Positions 1 to 7,973 of a stretch of DNA of 64,000 bases are shown piece after piece. Under the pieces are notes generated by a model that saw only the letters and a program-made list of their open reading frames with translations, had not been told where the DNA came from and made no database searches. The stretch comes from Algisphaera agarilytica (lineage in GTDB: Bacteria; Planctomycetota; Phycisphaerae; Phycisphaerales; Phycisphaeraceae): NCBI RefSeq assembly GCF_014207595.1, contig NZ_JACHGY010000001.1, positions 1,178,001-1,242,000 of the forward strand. The letters are read 5' to 3'. Position 1 is the stretch's first letter. Every line of letters starts with the position of its first letter. The position numbers were made by a program, and so were the translations under genes.

Positions 1-309
1 GATCACGAGTTCTTCCGGGGCGAGTCGTTCGGCAAGCCGGACCTTGAGCAGCTCTAGCTCCCCGCCCATGTGTTTCAGGCGGCGGGCGTTCTTGACCAGG
101 TCCATCACGGTGCTGTGGCTGTCGAGTTCCAGCTCGACGGCGATTTCCTGGTAGGTGAGGTCTAGCTCTTCGTACATGAGCACCGCGGCGTAGGTCCGGC
201 AGCGGACGAATGAGCTGCCCTGGCTATTGCTGGTGATGATCTTCCGGGGCCACGTCGTGAAGCCCTGGATTACCGCGAAAACGCACGTAATCTGCTCTTC
301 CCGGATCAT
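1..309 (-). CDS. DnaA domain IV-like DNA-binding protein, partial (3' end outside window)
   Basis: Reading leftward from ATG at 309 the frame is open for all 103 codons to the window edge, so the C-terminus is missing. Residues about 38-80 (RTYAAVLMYEELDLTYQEIA...LDSHSTVMDLVKNARRL, abbreviated) resemble the C-terminal helix-turn-helix of DnaA, whose signature is a paired 'EIG..F..RDHSTV..A.' motif. No AAA+ domain precedes it, so this is a stand-alone DNA-binding module. It lies at the distal end of the leftward early operon of a Mu-like prophage, the place where Mu carries mor, the middle-gene activator. A role as transcription activator or replication-linked DNA binder is inference. The start is supported by the absence of another ATG before the in-frame stop at about 412; a GGTGG lies 4 bases upstream. 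Confidence 0.6.
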   Translation of the reverse strand, partial: MIREEQITCVFAVIQGFTTWPRKIITSNSQGSSFVRCRTYAAVLMYEELDLTYQEIAVELELDSHSTVMDLVKNARRLKHMGGELELLKVRLAERLAPEELVI

Positions 310-387
310 GCAGCCACCAGTCTGGTCGTCGAACGAATCCCATTCCCGATTGTTTTCTGCGTCTCCGATCCGCTGTATAAAACAGGG

Positions 388-393
388 GATAAT
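388..393 (+). promoter_or_regulatory. Possible -10 box for the plus-strand cargo gene
   Basis: GATAAT lies 29 bases before the ATG at 423 in a locally AT-rich stretch. No convincing -35 hexamer is seen at the right spacing. The gene needs its own promoter because it opposes the surrounding operon. Confidence 0.3.
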
Positions 394-422
394 CTCCAAA
401 TTTTTCTGGGATCAAATTCAAA

Positions 423-1802
423 ATGCCTAAAGACGAATCCGAACACACCCAAGACAAGTACATCATCAAGGTCCCAGGGGAGGGTGAGAATAGAGAGTAC
501 GTTGTCGATGGAATCGATGAGCTTAAAGAGTTCCTGGTAGCACAGAAGGAATTCGTTCGCCTCATTACTGAGAGTAATCCTCAAGACGGCCGAGATCGGG
601 GCTATGTCAGCCACCCCCTGGTAAACCAGGTCGTCCGGAGGATGCAGTGGATACAACGGTTCGATCGCGACGAGTTCGAGCAAATGCAGGACAAAGGCGA
701 CGGAGACGCCCTGAGCACATACGTCAAGCGTACTCTTATCGAACTTAACTCCTGGCTTAGTGAAACCAAGATGCCAACTAGGGACTCGCTGCTGGGTGAG
801 ACCCTCATCGATATACATGATCGGGCAGGCTTGCCGGGAACGATCAACGCGCTGGCTTATCTTTTGAACGAATCGACTACGCCAATGGTTGCCCACGGAA
901 GACCGTTGGCCGCCTCTGAGATGACTCAGTGGGCTGCTGATGGCGTCGCTTCCATCAAACTTGCACAAATGGGGCTGTCTGAGTCGCTGACTTTGGAGCG
1001 TATGCTCCATCAAAAGCTTGATGATTTTGCGAAGAGAAGCGATGAAGCACTTGGCTCCATTGAGCAGAGCAAAGACACATTTAACGATTTCTATGCCACC
1101 TCGGTGGAGCAGATGAAAGACTTCGGCCGAAACGTTGGCACGGCTTTGAATAATTTCAACAGCGTTTTCGAGGACGAAAAGAAGGCCAGGGCCGATGAAT
1201 TTCAGGCAGCGTCTTCCAATTGGCAAGTGGTTCTCGAAGATATGCAAAAGACACAACAAACTGCCATTAATGACCTCGATGCCTTCATGAGGCTGAGCCC
1301 GGCTACACGGTTTTGGAATCGCCGAGACAAAGAGGCCAGGAAGATTGCGAAGAAGATGTGGAGGGTCTTCTTCGGGTGGCTGGGTGGTGGTGGCTTCATC
1401 GTCCTGAGCGTGGTCATCCTCCTGATGATCGAACACACCATTGCCGACTGGGGTCTCCACATGCTCTCGGGCAGGACCCATACCGAAGTTCCCGAGAGTA
1501 GCTACACCACGGCTCAGCTGATCCAACGCCTCGGCGTGGTCGGTGTTTTTGTGACCGTGTATGTGTTTGGGCTCAGAGTCTTCTCTAAGTTGGCGATGAG
1601 CGCTGAGCACGCAGCGGTTGATGCCCGGGAGCGGGTGTCGCTGATCCGCACCTATCAGGCGCTCGTTCACAAAAACACCGGGTTCAGCGAGGCCTCGTTC
1701 GATGCGGTCGTTAAGCGTCTCACGCGGCCCGTGCCAACAGGCTTGGTGAAGGCCGATCCGATTTCGCCGATCAGCTTCTCGGGCTTCGGCGGCAAGCCGT
1801 AG
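423..1802 (+). CDS. DUF6161-like membrane protein, probable prophage cargo
   Basis: 459 residues. The N-terminal 300 residues are soluble and helical, with a probable coiled coil at about 195-295; two hydrophobic segments follow at about 325-345 and 360-380. After the membrane hairpin comes 'SKLAMSAEHAAVDARERVSLIRTYQAL', shortened here, and a C-terminus rich in 'RPVPTGLVK...P', an arrangement I associate with the DUF6161 family (from memory, not searched). Function of that family is not established. It lies on the opposite strand to the prophage early operon, with its own possible promoter and a terminator at 2383-2410, the usual layout of a moron expressed in the lysogen. Superinfection exclusion or phage defence is a hypothesis only. 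Confidence 0.75.
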   Translation: MPKDESEHTQDKYIIKVPGEGENREYVVDGIDELKEFLVAQKEFVRLITESNPQDGRDRGYVSHPLVNQVVRRMQWIQRFDRDEFEQMQDKGDGDALSTYVKRTLIELNSWLSETKMPTRDSLLGETLIDIHDRAGLPGTINALAYLLNESTTPMVAHGRPLAASEMTQWAADGVASIKLAQMGLSESLTLERMLHQKLDDFAKRSDEALGSIEQSKDTFNDFYATSVEQMKDFGRNVGTALNNFNSVFEDEKKARADEFQAASSNWQVVLEDMQKTQQTAINDLDAFMRLSPATRFWNRRDKEARKIAKKMWRVFFGWLGGGGFIVLSVVILLMIEHTIADWGLHMLSGRTHTEVPESSYTTAQLIQRLGVVGVFVTVYVFGLRVFSKLAMSAEHAAVDARERVSLIRTYQALVHKNTGFSEASFDAVVKRLTRPVPTGLVKADPISPISFSGFGGKP

Positions 1803-1950
1803 GCGGTTTTGAATTCTTAAAGGCATCCGTGCCTCTGTTTTCTCGGTCTTGGGGAAGTTGCTGAGTGTTTGTGTAACGCGGGCTGTGCGTAACCTGGGGT
1901 TCTCGGTCGGCCGTGGGGGTTAATTCCTATCAAGCGGCGAGATTTCCCTT
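1803..1950. other. Short intergenic region
   Basis: About 150 bases between two plus-strand cargo genes. I see no hairpin with a T-run and no convincing promoter hexamers, so the two genes may share a transcript. Confidence 0.4.
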
Positions 1951-1983
1951 GTGGCCGACGCCACGCTGGGCTATGGTCGAGTT

Positions 1984-2319
1984 ATGGACCTCTGGACCCT
2001 GCTCACCGAGTCGCAAGACCTGCTGCACACACTGCTGGAAGTAGTGCTGGGTGCCGCTTTGGCGGTCTGGGTCGTGGATTCGGTAATAAAAAAACGCCAT
2101 GCAGATGACAATTTTTCCACACCCAGTGGTCAGGTGTCGGGCTATAACGGCAGCCAGAGCAACAAGCCTCTTTTGAAAAAGTCCCTTAAAAAAAAGAACC
2201 GAAAACAAGAAGCCCCCGACGAAAAAACCCCAGAACCGTACCCACAAGCGGATCATCGATATTCGCCCGACGGCGTATGGCCCCCTCAAAAAAACAAAGT
2301 GCTTGTGCACGGTCCGTAA
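1984..2319 (+). CDS. Small membrane protein with basic tail
   Basis: From the ATG at 1984 (an in-frame GTG at 1951 is the alternative) the frame encodes 111 residues. An amphipathic start is followed by one hydrophobic segment (about residues 16-33, LEVVLGAALAVWVVDSVI) and then a hydrophilic, lysine- and proline-rich tail. No family recognised. It follows the DUF6161-like gene on the same strand and precedes a rho-independent terminator, so the two probably form one unit. A minus-strand frame (1930-2376) covers the same bases and starts behind a perfect Shine-Dalgarno sequence; I prefer the plus strand because of the terminator and the GC-rich third positions in its first half, but the choice is not certain. 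Confidence 0.45.
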   Translation: MDLWTLLTESQDLLHTLLEVVLGAALAVWVVDSVIKKRHADDNFSTPSGQVSGYNGSQSNKPLLKKSLKKKNRKQEAPDEKTPEPYPQADHRYSPDGVWPPQKNKVLVHGP

Positions 2320-2372
2320 AAATCCTACACTTATCGGTTCGCCTTCTTCCGGTTTGTAGAACCTGCTGAAAT

Positions 2373-3485
2373 TCATTGAATCACCTCCGTGGATATCGCG
2401 GAGGTTTTTCTCATGCCCGCGGCAAGCTGACGGGTAGAATCTAGAAAACCTTCGCGGTCACAACCAAAAGGAACAGTCCTATGGTCGAAGTGATCGCAGC
2501 TACGCTCTCGATCACCGCTTCCATGCTCGCCATCGGCCGATGGTGGGTGACTCGGAAGCCGTGAATGAACTCGCCAGCGGCTTGTTGACCTACGGGCCTG
2601 ACCCAAGGGTGATCGAGATGAATCAGGCCCGTGGACACTTGCCCGCAACTGAAGCAAGTCAGGTGCGGAGGGAATGTTTGCTCTGTTCGCACCCGGCCGC
2701 GAAGGTTTTTTTTCATCAACTACAACCCCGGCGTGCACGGGGTAGGCGTGCGACATCCTCGCCAGCTTGGGCTTGGGCCGGCGAGCCTTCGCCCGCAGCT
2801 CATCGTCGATTCGTTTCTTGGCGACGGCGAAGTTCCCCGGGTCCAGCTCGATCCCGATGAAGCGATAGCCGTGACGCAACGCCGCCACGCCGGTGCTGCC
2901 GCTGCCCATGGTCGGGTCGATCACGATGCCCCCGGAACGGCACAACGCCTTGATGAGGTACGCCATCACTTCGACGGGTTTCTCAGTCGAGTGGTGACGC
3001 TTGCCGGGCGGGATGTTGGCGCAGCGCAGGATGTTGTCGGGCCGTCCGTTGGGTAGGCGCCACCGCCCCTTGCTGGCGATCCACGCCCGTTCGTCACACG
3101 GAGCCAACGCGCGGGCGGTGTCGCCCATGCCGCCGTGGCCTTTGTCCCAGATGAACTGGTTGTGGCAGCGGAAGCCCGCGGTCTCGATCGCCATCTTCCA
3201 CCGGTCCTGCAGGCGTTCGACGTGGAAGCACGCCAGCGCCGCCGAGGGTTTGAGTACGCGGAACGTCTCGCCCAGGAACCAGATGTAAGGGTGCTTATCG
3301 TTGGCGATCGCCGACCGCTGATTCTCAAAGCCGCGGTAGTCCATGCCGTAAGGCGGATCGACCGCGCAGCAGTCGATCACTTCCGGGGGCATGGCCTGCA
3401 ACGCTTCGAGGCAGGAGCCGTTGATCAACAGGTGACGTCGTCGGCCCGCGACTAGGTCTTCAAAATGGGAGCGCCATCTCGGCAT
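2373..3485 (-). CDS. DNA adenine/cytosine-N4 methyltransferase (beta class)
   Basis: Prophage DNA methyltransferase. Motif IV (DPPYG) comes before motif I (DPTMGSGSTG), the order of beta-class N6-adenine/N4-cytosine enzymes; TEKP lies between them and 'IGIELDPGNFAVAKKRI' shortened closes the SAM-binding part. Start ATG 3485 is chosen because longer starts overlap the upstream gene; AAAGGA lies about 10 bases upstream. Homologous catalytic domains end near residue 220; beyond position about 2713 the frame turns Arg/Ser-rich and does not look like a protein, so the true end may be a frameshift at the A8 run. Phage methylases of this type protect phage DNA from restriction. The overlap with the upstream gene is 26 bases. 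Confidence 0.85.
   Translation of the reverse strand: MPRWRSHFEDLVAGRRRHLLINGSCLEALQAMPPEVIDCCAVDPPYGMDYRGFENQRSAIANDKHPYIWFLGETFRVLKPSAALACFHVERLQDRWKMAIETAGFRCHNQFIWDKGHGGMGDTARALAPCDERAWIASKGRWRLPNGRPDNILRCANIPPGKRHHSTEKPVEVMAYLIKALCRSGGIVIDPTMGSGSTGVAALRHGYRFIGIELDPGNFAVAKKRIDDELRAKARRPKPKLARMSHAYPVHAGVVVDEKKPSRPGANRANIPSAPDLLQLRASVHGPDSSRSPLGQARRSTSRWRVHSRLPSHPPSADGEHGSGDRERSCDHFDHRTVPFGCDREGFLDSTRQLAAGMRKTSAISTEVIQ
2383..2410 (+). terminator. Rho-independent terminator after the plus-strand cargo genes
   Basis: ACCTCCG (2383-2389) pairs with CGGAGGT (2399-2405), 9-base loop, followed by TTTT (2406-2409). It ends the plus-strand cargo transcript. The left arm read on the minus strand is GGAGGTGA, which mimics a ribosome binding site. 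Confidence 0.65.
2441..2716 (-). CDS. Possible small protein or frame-shifted tail of the methylase
   Basis: ATG at 2716 opens a 91-residue frame with one CxxC (TCFSCG, about residue 22) and a hydrophobic C-terminus (ESVAAITSTIGLFLLVVTAKVF shortened). It starts inside the methylase reading frame at a run of eight A residues (minus strand, 2706-2713), so it could be an independent gene, or be joined to the methylase by slippage or by an indel. Its composition looks more protein-like than the methylase frame over the same bases. Two plus-strand frames compete here, so strand and existence are uncertain. Confidence 0.35.
   Translation of the reverse strand: MKKNLRGRVRTEQTFPPHLTCFSCGQVSTGLIHLDHPWVRPVGQQAAGEFIHGFRVTHHRPMASMEAVIESVAAITSTIGLFLLVVTAKVF
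2481..2564 (+). CDS. Possible 27-residue membrane peptide
   Basis: ATG at 2481, eight bases after AGGA, opens a 27-codon frame: a hydrophobic stretch (IAATLSITASMLAIG) followed by a basic WWVTRK end, the pattern of a single-pass micropeptide. It lies just past the terminator and overlaps a competing minus-strand frame, so it may be chance. Confidence 0.25.
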   Translation: MVEVIAATLSITASMLAIGRWWVTRKP

Positions 3486-3975
3486 CGGCTGGGGAGTCCT
3501 TTCCCGTAGTGGTGTTGGTGTTGTGCCCGTCGCGGTTGAGGGCGTTGAGGATGTGTTCGAGCTGTCGGGTGTCGCAGTTGTCCAGGTCGCCCGACCAGGG
3601 GCCGATCGCCTTGCGTATGACACCGTCGACATAAGCAGTGCCGTAGGCGTTGGCGAGTTCGTCGGCGCGTTCCTGCACGCAGAAGCGTTTGCGCTTCCAG
3701 TCGCCCTCGCGCTCGGCGTGGTGCCAGTAGAACGGCGGCTGGCCGCCGACGCGGTCGTCGTCCGACGCCTCTTCGCACCGCGCCATGAACCACTCGAAGT
3801 CGCTGTTGGTCAGCTCGCTGCAGCGCGTCGAAAACCGCTCGGCCCGGTCATCCCAAGCCCGGCCGTCGAGCTGCCGCAACAGAAGGTCCTTGCGCGAGGT
3901 GTCTTTGCCTTTGACCAGGCCCGCTTCCCGCGCGGCCTGGTTGGCGATCCGGACTTGTTTGGTCGTCCATCCCAT
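3460..3975 (-). CDS. Early-operon protein, possibly GemA/gp16-like
   Basis: 171 residues, charged and helical, no membrane segment. The C-terminal part (VQERADELANAYGTAYVDGVIRKA shortened, then DTRQLEHILNALNR) recalls the C-terminal helices of the Mu GemA/gp16 family, and the N-terminus (TTKQVRIANQAAREAGL) recalls its first helix. The similarity is weak and judged by eye. Its place between the MuB-like block and the distal early genes agrees with GemA in Mu-like phages. It follows the SANT/MerR-type gene with a one-base overlap (3975), so it is probably translationally coupled. Confidence 0.4.
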   Translation of the reverse strand: MGWTTKQVRIANQAAREAGLVKGKDTSRKDLLLRQLDGRAWDDRAERFSTRCSELTNSDFEWFMARCEEASDDDRVGGQPPFYWHHAEREGDWKRKRFCVQERADELANAYGTAYVDGVIRKAIGPWSGDLDNCDTRQLEHILNALNRDGHNTNTTTGKDSPADAEMALPF

Positions 3976-4646
3976 CAGGCGGCCCCCTTCAATGCGCCGT
4001 TGCTTGTGCCGCCGATCGTCTCCAGGCGGTGACGCTGCGGCTCGGTCAGGCGCTGCCAGGTCGGCATCCGCCGGACGTGGTCGAGCAGGTTGGCGGGATG
4101 GATCAACGCGGCCTTCTGCCCGGCGGGCTCGTGACGAACCGGCAGTCCCCCGGAAACGATCCAGTAGCGAATCGCCTGGACGCTCACGCCACAGAGCTTG
4201 GCCGCCGCGACGGTGGTCAACAGCCCGTCGGCACTACGCGGGGTGATGCCGAGCTGCTTTGCCCGGCTCCGCACCGCGTTGGCACTCCGACCGAGGTGAC
4301 GGCCGATGGTTTGATGCGTCGCCTTCCCGAGGCGGTCTTCGAGGTATTGGTCTTCCTCGACCGACCAACGCCGCTCGCTCATAGGCTTGTAACCCCTGGC
4401 GGCCTTCAACGTCTGGTCGAGCGGCCAGGCGGTCAGCACACCGTTGGGGGCCTTGGAGCTGCGCGGCACTTTGAAGCGCAGCGGTGTGATCTTGCCCAAA
4501 CGAATCCAGCATGTCTGACCGCCCGGCCCGATGCCGATGATCTTCGACGCCACCGACGCGCGGACGTAGCGCACCCCCTCGTGCAGCACCGACGCGTCGG
4601 TGAGCCGCTGCTCGATCATCGTGATGTCGCGGGTCGGTGTGGTCAT
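3975..4646 (-). CDS. DNA-binding protein with SANT/Myb-like and MerR-type helices
   Basis: 223 residues from ATG 4646, two bases after the MuB-like stop. Around residues 100-140 lies a Myb/SANT-like block (RWSVEEDQYLEDRLGK... IGRHLGRSANAVRSRAKQLG, abbreviated), the type that reads DNA in homing and phage regulators. Around 150-195 lies a second helix-turn-helix of MerR/excisionase type (TTVAAAKLCGVSVQAIRYWI). Probable early regulator or recombination accessory protein. No enzymatic motif seen. A much longer frame continues upstream through the MuB-like gene but is its shadow. Confidence 0.65.
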   Translation of the reverse strand: MTTPTRDITMIEQRLTDASVLHEGVRYVRASVASKIIGIGPGGQTCWIRLGKITPLRFKVPRSSKAPNGVLTAWPLDQTLKAARGYKPMSERRWSVEEDQYLEDRLGKATHQTIGRHLGRSANAVRSRAKQLGITPRSADGLLTTVAAAKLCGVSVQAIRYWIVSGGLPVRHEPAGQKAALIHPANLLDHVRRMPTWQRLTEPQRHRLETIGGTSNGALKGAA

Positions 4647-4648
4647 GG

Positions 4649-5809
4649 TCAGGCGGTCATCTGGCGGAGGGACTGCGGGCGTTCGATCGCTTCGGCCTGG
4701 GCGAGGATGTCGTCGGCCTCGTCGGCGGCTTCGTCCAGGACCTGGGCGACGAAGTGGTCGCAGCTCACGACCTCGTCGCGGCCCCAGGCGTCGACGATGC
4801 CTTCGAGTACCGCGTTGGCGAAGCCCAAGGCACCCCAGTCCAGGAGGTTGGCCACCGACCAGACCATCGCCAGCACGTCGTCGTCGGCCAGCTTGATCTG
4901 CTTCATCCGCACGAACTCGCGGATCTCTTCGACTGAGTAGAGCGGGCGGCCAATCCGATTCGGGTCGTCGGGGTGCGCTTCCCGCGCCATGCGGTCGACG
5001 ATGTTGAGCTTCTTGCAGCGTCGGTGGAACTGGCCACCGCCCGACGCGCGGTCGTCGATGAACTCGAAGATCTTGGCCGAGCCGAACATCAGCACCGGGA
5101 CCTTGGTCTCGTCGTGGATCGCCCGCACGATGCCCGCCGCTTCCGGCGGAAGGTTCTGGGCCTCGTTGAGGATCAGCGTGCAGTTCTTGTTCCGCAGCTC
5201 CTCGCAGAGCCGGTCGATCATCTCGGCGCTGCCCCGCCGTTTCTGGGGCATCCCTACCTTGGTGAAGATGGTGCGGACCAGCGCGGTGCCGGTCATCTTC
5301 GAGTTGCAGTTCACCACGTAGCCGTTGAGTTCCTCGGCCAGGTAGTCGATCACCATGTCCTTGCCCGCGCCCGAGGGGGCGACGATCGCGGCCATCCGTT
5401 CGAGGCGGTGGGCGGCGCGGGCGGCCTGCATCATCAGCTCGCAGACCCAGGTGGGGACGTACTCGCGAGTGCTCTTGCTGACCCGGCGTCGGGCCTCGCG
5501 TTCGAGCCAGAGGTTCACCGAGTGGGTGACCTTGTCGACCTTGCCCTTGTACTTGTCGGCCAGCCACTGGCTCAGCGTCGAGGGCTTGTAGTCGATCTGA
5601 TCGGCCAGGGCCGTCAGCGTCACGGGGTCGTCGGTGCCCTCGGTGTCCTCCATCATCTTGCGGAGGCGCGAGCGGACGGATTCGGTTTCGTAACGGGTCA
5701 GTTTGCGGTTCTTGGGCAGCATCCGTGCCTCCACGATGATTCGGTCGTTCTCGACCAGGCGTTCCTTCACCTGGTCACGCAGTCGCGCGTAGGGGTCGCG
5801 CGGGTTCAT
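4649..5809 (-). CDS. MuB-like transposition target-selection ATPase
   Basis: 386 residues. N-terminal helix-turn-helix at about 64-90 (TLTALADQIDYKPSTLSQWL) followed by an AAA+ domain with Walker A APSGAGKD (144-151) and Walker B TLILNEAQ (211-218). This is the MuB layout: a DNA-binding N-terminus plus ATPase that binds target DNA, recruits and activates the transposase and gives target immunity. Asp replaces the usual Thr/Ser after the Walker A lysine and Asn replaces the first acidic residue of Walker B, so nucleotide handling may differ. Its start overlaps the transposase stop (5806-5809), the AB order of Mu. Confidence 0.9.
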   Translation of the reverse strand: MNPRDPYARLRDQVKERLVENDRIIVEARMLPKNRKLTRYETESVRSRLRKMMEDTEGTDDPVTLTALADQIDYKPSTLSQWLADKYKGKVDKVTHSVNLWLEREARRRVSKSTREYVPTWVCELMMQAARAAHRLERMAAIVAPSGAGKDMVIDYLAEELNGYVVNCNSKMTGTALVRTIFTKVGMPQKRRGSAEMIDRLCEELRNKNCTLILNEAQNLPPEAAGIVRAIHDETKVPVLMFGSAKIFEFIDDRASGGGQFHRRCKKLNIVDRMAREAHPDDPNRIGRPLYSVEEIREFVRMKQIKLADDDVLAMVWSVANLLDWGALGFANAVLEGIVDAWGRDEVVSCDHFVAQVLDEAADEADDILAQAEAIERPQSLRQMTA

Positions 5810-7920
5810 TCCTCGGCCCCTCGTTTCGGTCGTTTGAGGTTGGGCATGGCCACCCGGCCCCCGGAAGTGATCCGCCCAGCAGTGCCTTTGGCGGCGGACT
5901 TGGCCCGCGTCTGTTGCAGGTGCGAGACCACATTGCCCCCGGAAACCACCCCGGAAGCATCGGCGGGATCGGGGGCGGCGACCTCAGCGCCTGCGGCTTG
6001 CTTGAAGTCGGGCTTGAACGGGTCTTTCGGGGGCGTGTCGAGGGGCGTTTGAATGCCCTTCAAAAGGTCGGGCTGGGCCTGGGGCTTGCGGTAGGCTTCG
6101 AGCGCCAGCGTCTGCTCGGGCGTGGCGACCCGCCGCGCCGGGCCACGCTTGTTGACCACCTTCATCGCCTTTTCGTACTCGCGCTTCTCACGCATCAGCT
6201 CCTTGACGTTGCTCTCGGCCACCGGGCCGGGCACACCGCCCAGGCGGTTGCTGGCGATGGTGCCGACCAGCTTCATCTGCTGCGTGTAGACGTTGACCGA
6301 GCGGACGTCGGCCGGGTCGTAGGTCACCAGGACCTTCTCGCCGCCCGCCTTGAACTTGCGGAGGCGGTGGTCGTTCATGCCGTAGCGTATGGTCATGCCG
6401 CGGACGCGGATCGACACGCCGCCGCGCCCGACCGTGACCGGGCGGTGCCAACGCTGAAGCAAGAGGTCCAGCACCGACGGGTCGGCCAGGCCCCGGAAGT
6501 GCGTTGTCCAGTTCGCCAGCGCCTGAGCCGGTGACAACAGGCGGCGTTCTTCGTCGCGCAGGTCTTCGATGGTGTGCTCGTTCGAGCGGTTGTAGCCTTC
6601 GATCTGCAGCGCCATCGCCTCGACGACCTCGTCGTAGGCCGGAACCATGCCGGGGGTCTTGAGGATCTTCGCCAATCGCTCGGGCCGGTTCTCGGGCGTG
6701 TTGCCGCTGTAGCTCGCCCAGCTCTTACAGAAGCGTTCGTGCAGCGGGCGGTAGAAGCTCTCCTGGCGTGGCTTGCCGGTCGGGTTGTAGGGCAGGCTGA
6801 AGTGGACCTCGATCCCCAGCATCGCGTAGATGCCCTGGAAGCTGGTCTCATCGATATAGCCCTTGGGGACGACGGTCTTCTGCCGCTCCTGCTTGGTCTG
6901 GCCGTGGAAGATGTACCCCGCGTAGTCTTTGCCGTTGTCGATCCACGCGACGCGAGGCAGCCCCGCGTCGGGGTTGTCGATGATCGCTCGCCGCAGCGCC
7001 GCCAGGATCGTGCTGCCGTCGGGCCCGGTCGAGACGGCATAACCCATGATCTTGCGGGTACGCCAGTCCTGCCAGGTGGTGATCCACGGCCGGACCAGCT
7101 CGTTGCCGAACCAGCACCACATATCGAGTTGGCTGTGGTCGGACACCCAGCACTCGTTGGCCGAGAAACGTTCGGGGTGCTGCTCGATGTACGGGGAGGC
7201 CGAGTTGCGCCACTTCCGGGGCTCGCGGTTCTTGAGCGCCGTCTCCCGGTCGAAGTGTTCCCACATCCGCCGCCGCACCACCGCGAGGCTGGGCCACTGG
7301 AGCTGCTCGGCGCGGGCGTGGTCGCGGACCATGCGCCAGCAGGTCGCGGCGTGGCGTTTGTTCTCGTCGAGGTAGAGCTGCTTGAAGTAGTCCCAGCACG
7401 CCGGGTCGCCGCCGCTGCGGTTGTCGCCGCCGCGGGTGTCGACCAGCGCCCCCATGCCCTTGTCCTTCTTCTGCTTCTCCCACCGCAGCAGCGATCGCGG
7501 CGAAACCTTCAGGCCGTGCTGCTGGCTCAGCTGAGCGCACAGCGGGCCGATCCAATCCTTCTGCGGGACGCTTCGCGTGGACCGCTCGCGGTTGAGCGCC
7601 TCGATGCAGATCAACCGGATGCCCATGTCACGGCGCTGCTTGGCGGTGAGCTGGGCGACACCGTCGGGCATCTGCTCCCCCACCGGGGCTTCGACCAGCG
7701 CCGGGTCGTAGCGGCGATCGATCCACCACCGCACGTTGCCGCCGCCCGGGGGCGGGGCCTGGAACGCCAGGGCCTTGCCCATCAGCTCGCTGGCACACTT
7801 GCGTCGCAACGCGCCGGGGTTCATACCCAGCAGCGGCGCGGCGTCGGCCACCTCGATGAGGTACGGCCAGTCCGGCATCGCGTGGTCGGGCTTCGAGCTG
7901 AGGGGTTGAAGAAGGGACAT
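5806..7920 (-). CDS. MuA-like DDE transposase
   Basis: 704 residues. N-terminal DNA-binding part (HTH-like about 20-60), then an RNase H-fold core: WVSDHSQLD supplies D261 (or D266), WIDNGKD supplies D328, and PRQESFYR supplies E387, almost the same positions as D269, D336 and E392 of MuA. After it comes a Mu-transposase C-terminal beta-barrel (about 500-580) and a basic tail that in MuA contacts MuB. Catalyses strand cleavage and transfer for integration and replicative transposition. No strong ribosome binding site before ATG 7920. Confidence 0.95.
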   Translation of the reverse strand: MSLLQPLSSKPDHAMPDWPYLIEVADAAPLLGMNPGALRRKCASELMGKALAFQAPPPGGGNVRWWIDRRYDPALVEAPVGEQMPDGVAQLTAKQRRDMGIRLICIEALNRERSTRSVPQKDWIGPLCAQLSQQHGLKVSPRSLLRWEKQKKDKGMGALVDTRGGDNRSGGDPACWDYFKQLYLDENKRHAATCWRMVRDHARAEQLQWPSLAVVRRRMWEHFDRETALKNREPRKWRNSASPYIEQHPERFSANECWVSDHSQLDMWCWFGNELVRPWITTWQDWRTRKIMGYAVSTGPDGSTILAALRRAIIDNPDAGLPRVAWIDNGKDYAGYIFHGQTKQERQKTVVPKGYIDETSFQGIYAMLGIEVHFSLPYNPTGKPRQESFYRPLHERFCKSWASYSGNTPENRPERLAKILKTPGMVPAYDEVVEAMALQIEGYNRSNEHTIEDLRDEERRLLSPAQALANWTTHFRGLADPSVLDLLLQRWHRPVTVGRGGVSIRVRGMTIRYGMNDHRLRKFKAGGEKVLVTYDPADVRSVNVYTQQMKLVGTIASNRLGGVPGPVAESNVKELMREKREYEKAMKVVNKRGPARRVATPEQTLALEAYRKPQAQPDLLKGIQTPLDTPPKDPFKPDFKQAAGAEVAAPDPADASGVVSGGNVVSHLQQTRAKSAAKGTAGRITSGGRVAMPNLKRPKRGAEE

Positions 7921-7973
7921 CGTGGGGCTTAGGGTCTTCCGTGGTTCGTGGCTACCGGGGGTCCGGGGGGGGG

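Noticed and set aside
306-1826. 506-residue minus-strand frame antisense to the DUF6161-like gene
   Set aside because: Low-complexity, no family; the plus frame has coherent membrane and coiled-coil features.
4647-5567. Upstream extension of the SANT/MerR-type gene
   Set aside because: Arg/Gly/Pro-rich shadow of the MuB-like gene; real start is ATG 4646.
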